From positions 1-33,982 of the forward strand of contig CALGTK010000251.1 of NCBI GenBank assembly GCA_937904325.1: a stretch of DNA of 33,982 nt, written 5' to 3'. The notes under the pieces were generated by a model. The model was not told the DNA's origin, searched no databases, and saw nothing but the letters and a program-made list of their open reading frames with translations. Made by a program: the position numbers and the translations under genes. Source of the stretch: an uncultured Planctomyces sp. Its GTDB lineage: Bacteria > Planctomycetota > Planctomycetia > Planctomycetales > Planctomycetaceae. Positions 22,618-31,079 of the stretch are shown one piece after another (position 1 is the stretch's first letter; each line of letters starts with the position of its first letter).

Positions 22618-23472
22618 TCAACTGTGGCTGCCTGGTTCGTCCGGCTTCTTGTAGAACTGCTCCAGGTCTATTCCACCTTTCAGCTCCTGCTCCATGACGG
22701 AAAGTCGCTTTTCGATCAGGTCGAAGCGTTGTTGGACCAGCGGATGGAAGACTTTGTCTTTGTCTTTGGGCGTCGGCTTGGGAATCTGCGGGTAGCCGAG
22801 TTGGCGTTCCAATGCCGCGAACATGTACAGCGGGTCTTTGCCGCGGTTCGCTTTGGCGATGCGGCCTTCCCGGACTCCGAACAGCATCGGCTTGGGCGGT
22901 TGCCAGTCAGGGTCGCCTAGAGATCGACGTTTCTCTTCCACCGCAAAGTCGGAGCGGAGATAAAGAAACTCGCAGAACTCGGATGCGCCGAGCTGGTTTC
23001 GCAGCCACATGATCCAGTTATGCCATGTGTCGTCAAAGTACGGATCGTTAGCGATTGCCTGCATGCCGAAGTCGTAGCCCAGCTGGTTTCGGGCGATGCA
23101 CTCAAATTGAAAAATAAAGAGGCCCTGTGGCGATAATCGATCGTCCGCTCGGTATTTGGCTTCAGATTTCAAAATTGCCAGAGCGATGAGCAGATCGAAT
23201 CTTGTCTTTTCGTCTTCCGCCTTCGACATAATGAAGGCTTGAAACGGCGAGAAGTAGTGACTCATCTGCGACATACCGTCACTGATTCGTCCTCGATGTC
23301 GGATTTCTCCGACCAGAAAATGCAGAGCCATTGGCAGCTTGGTTGTGGCGAGAATTTCGTCCTGGACCTGAAGAATGATTTCCTGTGCGGGGACTCCGTC
23401 GCCCATTCGCTCCAGGAATATTTCCCAGAAATAAGCCTGCTCGATGTATTCTTCGCGGTCGAGTTGTGGCAT
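22618..23472 (-). CDS. Conserved planctomycete hypothetical protein, 284 aa
   Basis: The start at ATG 23472 was chosen because the protein beginning MPQLDREEYIEQAYFW matches what I recall of a family found across Planctomycetes; the open frame upstream overlaps the permease gene and does not look like protein. The sequence is soluble and mostly helical, with ATTKLPMALHFLVGEIRH, MSHYFSPFQAFIM, GLFIFQFECIARNQLGYDFG, LFGVREGRIAKANRGKDPLY and a C-terminal helix (FDLIEKRLSVMEQELK). No catalytic motif is recognisable and no function is known. It lies 59 bases downstream of the large permease gene on the same strand and may be co-transcribed with it. It is convergent with the MFS gene, 28 bases away. 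Confidence 0.85.
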   Translation of the reverse strand: MPQLDREEYIEQAYFWEIFLERMGDGVPAQEIILQVQDEILATTKLPMALHFLVGEIRHRGRISDGMSQMSHYFSPFQAFIMSKAEDEKTRFDLLIALAILKSEAKYRADDRLSPQGLFIFQFECIARNQLGYDFGMQAIANDPYFDDTWHNWIMWLRNQLGASEFCEFLYLRSDFAVEEKRRSLGDPDWQPPKPMLFGVREGRIAKANRGKDPLYMFAALERQLGYPQIPKPTPKDKDKVFHPLVQQRFDLIEKRLSVMEQELKGGIDLEQFYKKPDEPGSHS

Positions 23473-23531
23473 TTGTGTGGTTGATGATTCGTGGTAAGTG
23501 GCCGAAGGACGATGCCGGGAATGGAGAAAGG

Positions 23532-26500
23532 TTAGTCGCTGCGTAGCGAGCTTACGATCTGGGTTCGCGATGCCTCTCGCACGGCGAACAGAGACGACAG
23601 CATCCCGACTACGAAAACCGTCAGAAGGAGAGCTGCACCGTTGCTCCACGGCGTGTCTGCACCTGTACTCAGCAAATGCGGAAGCATGGCCAGCAGTGCG
23701 CTGACTGTTCCGGAAGCGAGGCCCCAGACAAGCAGCATCGCGTTTTCCGCAAGCACCATCACAGACAAGTTGCCTTGCCGGAAACCGACTGCTCGCAACA
23801 GCGCGAGTTCAGACCGACGTTCAGCAACGTTTCGCAACATGACAGTGGCCAGGCCAAGAGTACCCAGTAGCAAACCGAGTCCGCCGAGCGACTGGAACGT
23901 AGAGAGGTAAGTGTTCTGAACAACCAGGTAAGCTGCGATGCGGTCGGACACCCGTTCGGCATCGAAACCGTACGGTGTCAGCGATCCCTCCAGCAGAGTT
24001 GCCAGTTGACGAACTTCTTCATCAGTAAAGTGCCCGGAACTGGCAACGCGTTCCTCGTTAGCGCCGATCAGGAAGTACCGAAAGCCCGTCTGCTTCGGAA
24101 ACAGCCTGCGGAAGTTTGCGTCTGACATAAGCAACACGCCCTGCAGTACACTACCGTCGAGCATCCCTGAAACGACAAGTTCCGAACTTGAGTCAGGGAT
24201 TGGAATCGACGCGCCCGGCGATTTATGCAGACTGAACATAAGAGTGTTCATATCACCCAGCACGGGAATGCGGCCGTCGTCTCGAGAAGTTGTCAGGAGT
24301 TTCCAGTAGTCCGCTTTTCGTTGATCGACAAAACGAAATCCTCCTCGTTCAAGTAGATCATCCGGGACGCCAAGGATGGTAGGGAGAGTCGTTTGGTAAA
24401 GGTTCAGGCAACTTGCATTCTCGCCCGGTCTGACGCGGAATGAATAAGTCAGCATGTCGTTCAGCAGGCGAGCGTCGGTAGAATCAGTCTTCGGGGAAAT
24501 CTCCAGTTTGATCCGGCCCTCTCTAGTTTGAAGAGAGTCGAGGATCGGGGCGGTTGCTTCGGCAACGAGAGAAAAGCCACCGTTACCTGAATTGAAATCC
24601 GGCGTCTCGACAGCAGGATCCCGTTGTCCGGCAGCGACAGCCACGATCACAAATGTGGCTGAGGCAATCAGCCCTGTGGAAAGGACGCTCCGAGCTCGAT
24701 GTCTTGCGGCGTTACGCAACCCGAGTCGCGATGCTCCACCGAGACCACTGCCGCGAACAGCCGTTTGACGATCGCCTGCGAGCCACGCGGAAAACTGAAA
24801 CATCGCGGACGTCAGGCTAACGATTCCGACAACGAAGAACGCGACCATTGGCCACGTAAGACCAGAAAATGCTTCGCTCGACGGCACGATCCCCAATAGG
24901 CCTGCGGCAAGTGTGACGAGAGAAAAGATCGCTCCGTTTCTCGCCCATTTGGACCTGCGATCGGCGATTGATTGTTGAGTGGCGTTAGTCATCGCTGCGT
25001 CTGTATCGCCGGCAAGGAGTTGCCTTGTGGAGATGTCTCGTAGACCTCGCAGCGCGAAATAAAGCGCGAGCAACGCGACGATGATCGAGATCACAAAGCC
25101 GGCGGCGATGCTGACAGGTTTTGGATAGACAAAAAGAAACTGAGTTCCGATCGCCCCACCCCACCAGTCAGGATCTTTCAGGGCGACGATCATGAGCTTT
25201 GCATATCCGACCGCACATACTGAGCCGACGACGCCAGCGAGGCATGCAACAATGAGCCCTTCTTTAAGGATAATTTTGCGGACCATGTGACGGTCGAAAC
25301 CGATAGCCTGAAGCAGCCCGATACTGGGGGTTCGTCGTTCGACGCCCAGCCGGAACAGTAAGCTGATCAGGATCATTGCCGATGCGATGACGAAGAAGCT
25401 GAAGCCAACGAAGAGGCCGGTGAAGTCCGTCGTTCCGCTGGCCGCCTTGATCCCATTGTATTTAACCGGCTGAAATGTCAGGCCGGTTTCCTGTGGCTTC
25501 AATTGTCTGAGAAAATTTCTGCTGAATTGTGTTTTTGCTTCTTCGAGTTGTTCAGCATCGCCGGCTGTTGCAGAAGTGGCGATTCGAATGGACGTCAGGC
25601 TTCCGTAGCGACTGGTCCAAAGTGACTTAGCGAGGTCGAGTGAAACAAAAGCCTTCGGGAGAGCTTTGTAGATTTCCCAATAGTCTTCGTCGCGATCGCT
25701 TGGACGGTCCAGGTCCATCGGAAATGGCTGCTTCCAGTTGTTGAAGGTTTTTGCGTCGGTAATCCCTTTGACCTCTGGAGTGAGACCGCGATCACTGGCT
25801 GTGACCGACCGTGCAAGCTGAACGATGGCTCGTACTTTCAGCGTGAGGACCTCTTCCGGCAGTTCACCGTGCGACCCCACCGAGTGATACTTGATATGAA
25901 TAGAGTCACCTGACGAAACTTTCAGGTCGGTCGCGAGCCAGTCTGCAAGGATGATCTCGTCGTCGTTCAGCGTCTCGATATCTTCACCAATCACCAGCGG
26001 ACCAAATGGAGCGTGGCTGACTTCGGCGAGGTTGACACCGGCGATCGTCGAATACGCTGAGTAGGCGTCCGGGTTGCTGGCGTTGCTCAGTTCGTTGACC
26101 AGGTAGATCATGTTTCGAGCTACGGTCTGTCCAGACGCTCCGGCTACCTTCTGGGCGGCGGAAGCAAATGCGTCTTCCAGAATCATTTGTTTGCTCTCAA
26201 GAGCCAGGTAGCCTCGGTCGTTTGAAACGATTCGCAGACTGAGGTCTTCAAGAGAGATGGAGTCGCCTAAAGACTGGGTTATCCGGGTGGCTGTGTCAGT
26301 AGCTTCAGGTGACGCGGCCAGTTCACGCGAATTCAGGTTTACAAACATGGCATTGACTCGTGCGGGCTTGCCATTCGGAAAATTACGCGAACGTCGGACG
26401 GCGTTCAGGCCGACTGACTTCTGCAGGTTTTCAAGTGAAACGAAAACGGTGAGTGGCATCTGCTGTGCTGGGCTGAGGTCGAACCGGCCAGTCCCGGACA

Positions 26501-27086
26501 TCTCCGGAAGGATGGCGGACACGGTGAGCGGGACGCTTTGCGTATCCTGATCCTCGATGCCGCCGAGCTGACTTTCTCGAGGGATAGTGGCGGGCATCTC
26601 AATCCACAGTGTCAGTTTGTCACCGACTTTGGCGTTGAGTTGTCGGGCGACGCGGTCGCTGAGAATGAGTTCGTCGCCATCGGGGAGCGACTCATCGTCG
26701 AATTCGCTCATGCTGACAAATCGGTCGTCGATTCCGAAGACCCGTATTCTCCCGGCTCGATCAGTGACGGTGCCATCGTCACTTTCCTGAACTAACGCAC
26801 CGTCCATGATCAGTGCCGGTGCGATGCTGCTGATCACATCCTGCAGTTCAGAATTTTCAGCCAGGATATCTGCGGTTTCTTCCCGAATGAAACGTGGCGA
26901 GTGGAGAGCGAGGTCGACGCCACCCAGACGAGCAAGGCTCATCGCCTTGAGGCTTTCCCGCACTGAGTCGCCCACAATGAGTGCACCGCTGATTACTGCA
27001 GTTCCAGCGACGACGCCAAGAAACACAGCGACATGAATTCGCCAGTAATGCATCAGGCTGCGCAGGATCAGCGTAGATGTCTTCAT
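23532..27086 (-). CDS. Large ABC transporter permease, FtsX/MacB/LolC-like
   Basis: The 1184-residue membrane protein starts at ATG 27086 (MKTSTLILRSLMHYWRIHVAVFLGVVAGTAVISGAL). This is the usual N-terminal helix that runs into a large periplasmic MacB-PCD-like domain (about 40-540). A first FtsX core lies at about 545-690 (FTGLFVGFSFFVIASAMILISLL, then RTPSIGLLQAIGFDR). A second helix group and periplasmic domain follow, and a final FtsX core lies at about 1060-1180 (LGLLLGTLGLATVMLRNV, RRSELALLRAVGFRQ). The two-fold repeat is typical of lipoprotein-release and macrolide/lipid transport permeases. Such proteins need an ATPase subunit, but none lies next to it here. Confidence 0.92.
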   Translation of the reverse strand: MKTSTLILRSLMHYWRIHVAVFLGVVAGTAVISGALIVGDSVRESLKAMSLARLGGVDLALHSPRFIREETADILAENSELQDVISSIAPALIMDGALVQESDDGTVTDRAGRIRVFGIDDRFVSMSEFDDESLPDGDELILSDRVARQLNAKVGDKLTLWIEMPATIPRESQLGGIEDQDTQSVPLTVSAILPEMSGTGRFDLSPAQQMPLTVFVSLENLQKSVGLNAVRRSRNFPNGKPARVNAMFVNLNSRELAASPEATDTATRITQSLGDSISLEDLSLRIVSNDRGYLALESKQMILEDAFASAAQKVAGASGQTVARNMIYLVNELSNASNPDAYSAYSTIAGVNLAEVSHAPFGPLVIGEDIETLNDDEIILADWLATDLKVSSGDSIHIKYHSVGSHGELPEEVLTLKVRAIVQLARSVTASDRGLTPEVKGITDAKTFNNWKQPFPMDLDRPSDRDEDYWEIYKALPKAFVSLDLAKSLWTSRYGSLTSIRIATSATAGDAEQLEEAKTQFSRNFLRQLKPQETGLTFQPVKYNGIKAASGTTDFTGLFVGFSFFVIASAMILISLLFRLGVERRTPSIGLLQAIGFDRHMVRKIILKEGLIVACLAGVVGSVCAVGYAKLMIVALKDPDWWGGAIGTQFLFVYPKPVSIAAGFVISIIVALLALYFALRGLRDISTRQLLAGDTDAAMTNATQQSIADRRSKWARNGAIFSLVTLAAGLLGIVPSSEAFSGLTWPMVAFFVVGIVSLTSAMFQFSAWLAGDRQTAVRGSGLGGASRLGLRNAARHRARSVLSTGLIASATFVIVAVAAGQRDPAVETPDFNSGNGGFSLVAEATAPILDSLQTREGRIKLEISPKTDSTDARLLNDMLTYSFRVRPGENASCLNLYQTTLPTILGVPDDLLERGGFRFVDQRKADYWKLLTTSRDDGRIPVLGDMNTLMFSLHKSPGASIPIPDSSSELVVSGMLDGSVLQGVLLMSDANFRRLFPKQTGFRYFLIGANEERVASSGHFTDEEVRQLATLLEGSLTPYGFDAERVSDRIAAYLVVQNTYLSTFQSLGGLGLLLGTLGLATVMLRNVAERRSELALLRAVGFRQGNLSVMVLAENAMLLVWGLASGTVSALLAMLPHLLSTGADTPWSNGAALLLTVFVVGMLSSLFAVREASRTQIVSSLRSD

Positions 27087-27236
27087 GATGGACGCGTCCC
27101 AGAGGGCATTGGCCTGTAATTCGTCAACTCTTCTTCCGACCAGCGATTGTGCTGCAAGTCTTAGTGGAGAGCCCGAATAGTACGCTCAATCAGACGTTTG
27201 AGAAGTGACTGCGGCTGATCAAAGTGGTTGTCGGGA

Positions 27237-27578
27237 TCATGGCTCAACGACTTCGGAAAACTGATTGGCGTCCGGGTCGACTGACGTTGGCGGTAACAGG
27301 TCACCGGGATCCAGCAGATGAACTCCGCGAAGATCTGCCGCTCGTCTGGCTTCGGCTCTCTGCCGTTTGAATCCGAGCGGCCGACTGCCCGTGCTGGGGC
27401 CAATTGACTCGTCAGGATATGGGTCGTGGTATTCAGCGGCGCGGTGTTCGGTCGCTGGGTGGCGAGGCATTAGCTGCGGCATCTGAACAAATCGTGTGTC
27501 GAGCAGGCAGCCAGAGCCAGTACTGGCCAGAATCAGCGCAATGGAGAGTGTCCTGATGACGTCCTGAAGTGTGACCAT
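27237..27578 (-). CDS. Small exported lipoprotein-like planctomycete protein
   Basis: The 113-residue protein starts at ATG 27578. It has a hydrophobic signal segment (RTLSIALILASTGSGC) with a plausible lipobox ending at C24, so it is probably lipid-modified and membrane-anchored. The mature part is short and rich in Pro, His, Asp and Arg (MPRHPATEHRAAEYHDPYPDESIGP, read in two pieces, then RPLGFKRQRAEARRAADLRG). This pattern is familiar from planctomycete hypothetical proteins, but its function is unknown. The permease gene starts about 150 bases downstream on the same strand. The hydrate dehydratase gene is divergent. Confidence 0.7.
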   Translation of the reverse strand: MVTLQDVIRTLSIALILASTGSGCLLDTRFVQMPQLMPRHPATEHRAAEYHDPYPDESIGPSTGSRPLGFKRQRAEARRAADLRGVHLLDPGDLLPPTSVDPDANQFSEVVEP

Positions 27579-27602
27579 TTAATTACCGAGAAAATCTACG
27601 AG

Positions 27603-27635
27603 ATTCAGAACTCAGTCGTTGTGTAGAGTCTGAAT
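27603..27635. promoter_or_regulatory. Inverted repeat in a divergent intergenic region
   Basis: ATTCAGA (27603-27609) is matched by TCTGAAT (27629-27635). The match continues inward as CTC/GAG after one unpaired A, giving about ten paired bases around a 12-base centre. It lies between the divergent lipoprotein and hydrate dehydratase genes, where an operator would sit. No regulator is encoded next to it, so this is only a candidate. Confidence 0.3.
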
Positions 27636-27730
27636 ATGAAACTGTCCGGTGCCTTTTGCCGAACAAAGTGCCACCTGAGCGACACCGTGATTATATTGCA
27701 CAGTGGAATTTGCCCCTAGATCGGTTTGAA

Positions 27731-28630
27731 ATGGATCAAATGCCTGAGAATTCGGATTTTGCACTGCCGGAATCACCTCCCCGACGGCCGGATGGTCACA
27801 AAGGTACGTTTGGCAGTACGCTCATCCTGGCGGGAAGTCGTGGGATGAGCGGCGCAGCCTGCCTGGCAGGTATGGCGGCGCTACGTGGTGGCGCCGGACT
27901 TGTTTCCGTCGCGTGTCCGGAAGGAATTCAGGCTATTGTCGCGGGATATGAACCAGGCTACATGACGATTGGTTTGCCGGAAGACGCCGATGGGAAACTT
28001 TCCATCGCCACGCTAAACGACGTGGCTCGCATGGTTGACGGACAGGATTCGATTGGAATTGGCCCCGGACTTGGAATATCAACCGATCTGCCAGAGGTCG
28101 TTCGCCATCTTTGTACAGTCGCGGCCTGTCCGGTCGTCCTGGATGCAGATGGGTTGAACTCGTTAGCAGCGACTATTCGAAGCGGCGATTGGGAAGGAGT
28201 CGAGCACGCGGGACCACGAGTGTTGACCCCTCATCCCGGTGAGTTCGCACGTCTGTCGGGTTTGTCCGTGTCAGAAATCGAAGATGAACGGTCCGGAGCG
28301 GCAAGCGATTTCGCGAGGCGAAACAACGTGATTCTGGTCCTGAAGGGATCTGGAACGGTTGTGACTGACGGCGAACGGGTTTCGATTAACCCTACGGGCA
28401 ATTCGGGCATGGCAACTGGAGGCTCAGGTGACGTGCTGACAGGTCTGACGGCAGCACTGCTGGCGAGCGGTGGAGTTCCGTTCGAGATGGCCAGACTGGC
28501 CGTTTATCTCCACGGACTCGCTGGCGATCTGGCCGCTGAGGCGGTTTCGCAGCCAGCACTGATTGCATCGGATATTCCGCGATTTTTAGCAGATGCGTGG
28601 AAGCGTCTGTTTACACTTGGTGAGTCATGA
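27731..28630 (+). CDS. nnrD: ADP/ATP-dependent NAD(P)H-hydrate dehydratase
   Basis: The enzyme repairs hydrated NAD(P)H (NADHX/NADPHX) in the cytoplasm, using ADP or ATP. With ATG 27731 it is 299 residues; an in-frame TTG at 27656 and an ATG at 27740 are alternatives, and none has a clear ribosome binding site. Landmarks of the YjeF C-terminal/carbohydrate kinase domain are HKGTFGSTLILAGSRGMSGA (23-42), LRGGAGLVSV (51-60), IGIGPGLG, VVLDADGLN (135-143), TPHPGEFARL (166-175), LKGSGTVV and the nucleotide-site GNSGMATGGSGDVLTG (223-238). The YjeF N-terminal epimerase domain found in fused versions is absent, so this is the stand-alone dehydratase. It stands alone in its direction, with about 260 bases to the next gene. 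Confidence 0.92.
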   Translation: MDQMPENSDFALPESPPRRPDGHKGTFGSTLILAGSRGMSGAACLAGMAALRGGAGLVSVACPEGIQAIVAGYEPGYMTIGLPEDADGKLSIATLNDVARMVDGQDSIGIGPGLGISTDLPEVVRHLCTVAACPVVLDADGLNSLAATIRSGDWEGVEHAGPRVLTPHPGEFARLSGLSVSEIEDERSGAASDFARRNNVILVLKGSGTVVTDGERVSINPTGNSGMATGGSGDVLTGLTAALLASGGVPFEMARLAVYLHGLAGDLAAEAVSQPALIASDIPRFLADAWKRLFTLGES

Positions 28631-28888
28631 ATGTCTACTCGCTGCTTCCGCTCAGGGTACATCTGTGATACTGCCGGTTGCTCAGTTCTGAACAGCATTG
28701 GCATAGAAAATTCTCTGCGAAGTCGAACGTGAAATCTTGCGAGATATCCGATCTGGACGTAGATCTGAATTGAGCGATTCACGTAGTGTCTGTGTGATGT
28801 TGACTCTGTTGCTTGATTTCTTCAGTCGCGTCGTGACTTAAGTTTTGGAAATCGCAGATACGCAATTCTGAAACATTTAAGGGTGTAA

Positions 28889-29578
28889 ATGATGTGGTTC
28901 TTTGATCCGATGTACCTGCTGTTTGTTTCGCCAGCTCTGCTGTTGATGCTGTGGGCTCAGGCTAAGGTCAAGTCCAGCTACGGTCAGGGGATGAGGGTTG
29001 ATGCCAGATTGACGGGGGCCGCTGCCGCTCGTTACGTGCTTGACCGATCCGGTCTCAACGACGTCGGGATCGAGGAAGCACGCGGCTTTCTGAGCGACCA
29101 TTACGACCCTGCGCATCGCGTATTGCGCTTAAGTCATGAGGTCTATCACACGCGAACGGCAACGGCCGTCGGCATTGCCACTCACGAAGCGGGACATGCG
29201 ATTCAACATGCCAGCGGGTACATGCCCCTGGTCGTTCGAAACGCTGCCGTACCCGCTGCGCGTTTTGGGCCAACACTGTTTTTTGCACTGTTTATTGCCG
29301 GTGCGATCTTTAGTTCCATGCCGTTGATGGTTCTTGGGCTTGCAGCGTTTGGCGGAGTCCTGTTTTTTCAAGTTGTGAACTTGCCAGTTGAATTCGACGC
29401 GAGCAATCGAGCGAAGGCACTCTTGACGGAGTACAACATCGTGGACGGGGAAGGCGCGATTGCCGTTCGACGAGTTTTGAACGCGGCTGGCTGGACTTAT
29501 GTCGCCGCCACTTTGCAGACACTGCTCCAGTTTCTGTATTACGCAATGCAGATTTTCGGAGTCAGCAGTGACGATTGA
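28889..29578 (+). CDS. Membrane zinc metallopeptidase, YugP-like
   Basis: The 229-residue protein starts at ATG 28889, with AAGGG six bases upstream; an adjacent ATG at 28892 is possible. The zinc site is visible in ATHEAGHAIQH (H99, E100, H103), with EFDAS (E168/D170) in the position of the third ligand. The N-terminal helix (about 8-24), a hydrophobic pair around 128-162 and a C-terminal hydrophobic stretch make it a membrane protein of the neutral zinc metallopeptidase (Zn_peptidase_2) family. MRVDARLTGAAAARYVLD and HVYDP-like segments also fit. Its substrate is unknown, and quality control of membrane proteins is a guess. It is convergent with the redoxin-like gene. Confidence 0.9.
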   Translation: MMWFFDPMYLLFVSPALLLMLWAQAKVKSSYGQGMRVDARLTGAAAARYVLDRSGLNDVGIEEARGFLSDHYDPAHRVLRLSHEVYHTRTATAVGIATHEAGHAIQHASGYMPLVVRNAAVPAARFGPTLFFALFIAGAIFSSMPLMVLGLAAFGGVLFFQVVNLPVEFDASNRAKALLTEYNIVDGEGAIAVRRVLNAAGWTYVAATLQTLLQFLYYAMQIFGVSSDD

Positions 29579-29620
29579 CATCTGCCGAACGAAGCTTGGA
29601 CGCTCTGGTTTCGCCGCGAA

Positions 29621-30190
29621 TTACTCTTCAATGTGCGATAAGCCAAGCAACTCGTCTATCTGTTGATCGGGATTGGCGAGTGGCGTTGGCTCCGAGGTGC
29701 CAGTGACGTTGCCAGCTCGGTCGATGTGGAAAACGGCTTGTCGAGGCGAGCCTGCTTTTTCATCGAAACAACCTGAGCCCCAATTCCGGTGGACCTTCCA
29801 GACCGGGGCAGGGTCAGTCAGCAGGTGGAACAGAGGCGGAAAATCGGTCTTGCGATTTTGTTGGGGAAGAGCAGAGCTGACTGCAATAACGTGGTAATCT
29901 GCTGCTTTCAGTTCGGCCGAGTGTTGCTTCAGATGGTTTAGCGTTTTGTCGGCGTCGGCTCCCGTTTGGCCGTCGAAAAAAACAACGAGCAGGCTGTGTC
30001 GCCCGAGAAACGACTTCAACCGAGTGATCGAGTTTTCCGCGTCGATGGCCTCGATGGGTGGCGCTTGGATTCGTGCGATTTTCCCATTTGCCGTGGCGGG
30101 TTGGCGTCTATGAACCTGATTATGCTTATGCCAGACTAAGCCTGCAATAACTGCAGCGGCAAGGGGAAGTACGAGTATCCGCAATCGCAT
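29621..30190 (-). CDS. Membrane-anchored thioredoxin-fold (redoxin-like) protein lacking the peroxidatic cysteine
   Basis: The 189-residue protein has an N-terminal hydrophobic anchor or signal (about 4-20, RILVLPLAAAVIAGLVW) and then a redoxin-like domain: IQAPPIEAIDAENSITRLKSF, SLLVVFFDGQTGADADKTLN, DYHVIAVSS, HLLTDPAPVW and a late QAVFHIDRAGNV strand. Where AhpC/TSA proteins carry the peroxidatic cysteine after the FF strand, this one reads FFDGQTGAD. The only cysteine (C141, in GSGCFD) is elsewhere. It is therefore unlikely to be a normal peroxiredoxin or thioredoxin reductant. Its start lies about 110 bases downstream of the sigma factor stop on the same strand. Confidence 0.7.
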   Translation of the reverse strand: MRLRILVLPLAAAVIAGLVWHKHNQVHRRQPATANGKIARIQAPPIEAIDAENSITRLKSFLGRHSLLVVFFDGQTGADADKTLNHLKQHSAELKAADYHVIAVSSALPQQNRKTDFPPLFHLLTDPAPVWKVHRNWGSGCFDEKAGSPRQAVFHIDRAGNVTGTSEPTPLANPDQQIDELLGLSHIEE

Positions 30191-30303
30191 CGCTGTTCTT
30201 TCAGATTCGATGAAGCTGCATAGAAATGGTTAACGTGGCCTCTGGCTTTGTCTGATGCCGTTTTCAGAGTAGCGGAACTCTAAGTGTTTGCTCGTATTGA
30301 TCA

Positions 30304-30924
30304 CTATGAGTTGGTATCAAGGTGCATCTGAGCCTGGAGTTTTTTGAGAGCCCTCATCCAGAGCATTTGAGTCGCCGGGCGGGAGCGTCCCATCCGTTCA
30401 GCAACTTCGTCAAACGGCAGCCTCTGGAGATTTCGCAGGGCGATGACTTGTTGGTAAGAATCAGGCAACGTCGCGAGGGCCTCCGATATCTGAATTTCCT
30501 GTTCACGTCTAACCATGACCTGGCTGGGAGATTCGCCACCCGAGGACAGTTCAGGTGCAGCTCGAAAGTAAGTCGAATCGTTGCCGTTCGAAATGGCGAT
30601 CTCTAATGTAGCTCGGCGTTTGGCGGCTCCGAATCGTCTGACAAAATCTGTCGCGTTGTGTTTGAGAATCTGCTTCAGCCAGGCGACCCACTCACCCTCA
30701 GTTTGACCATTGAATTTCGGGAATGCCTGGTGAGCTTCCATCAGCGTTTGCTGAATGAGATCGGATGAATCTACCTTTGCCTGGATCCAGCTGTCTACAT
30801 GGGAGCGAGCCAGGAAGCCGACGTACGCTCGGCAGGTAGCGAACAGTTCGTTCGTTGCTTCGAGATCTCCGTCGCGTGCTCGCAGCAATAATGACTCAAG
30901 GCCCTTACGTGACGGTTCTGACAT
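30304..30924 (-). CDS. RNA polymerase sigma factor, ECF-like planctomycete type
   Basis: The protein has 206 residues from ATG 30924 (MSEPSRKGLESLLLRARDGD). The frame is open for 51 codons further upstream, but this stretch is not sigma-like. Region 2 spans about 20-95, with VDSSDLIQQTLMEAHQAFPKF and EWVAWLKQILKHNATDFVR. Region 4 spans about 145-200, with LPDSYQQVIALRNLQRLPFDEVAERMGRSRPATQMLW, the helix-turn-helix that reads the -35 element. The DLIQQTLMEAH form of region 2 is typical of the sigma factors expanded in Planctomycetes, many of which work with Ser/Thr kinases. No anti-sigma factor or kinase is adjacent. It is divergent from folC. Confidence 0.9.
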   Translation of the reverse strand: MSEPSRKGLESLLLRARDGDLEATNELFATCRAYVGFLARSHVDSWIQAKVDSSDLIQQTLMEAHQAFPKFNGQTEGEWVAWLKQILKHNATDFVRRFGAAKRRATLEIAISNGNDSTYFRAAPELSSGGESPSQVMVRREQEIQISEALATLPDSYQQVIALRNLQRLPFDEVAERMGRSRPATQMLWMRALKKLQAQMHLDTNS

Positions 30925-31079
30925 GATTATTCTGCGGATCAATTTCAGGAAAACAGAGTCATCGAATCCGAGGGCATACCGTTGCCCGAGCATTGTGACT
31001 TTAGAATAACACACCAGGCCGTCCACCGGACCATGTCCGCCGTTGGAATGTCGCCCTGCAATCATTTCTACTAACAATT

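Noticed and set aside
28631-28888. Possible promoter (TTGACT near 28800) or small RNA upstream of the YugP-like gene
   Set aside because: No -10 box at a suitable spacing and no stable hairpin or terminator was found; nothing in this gap could be supported.
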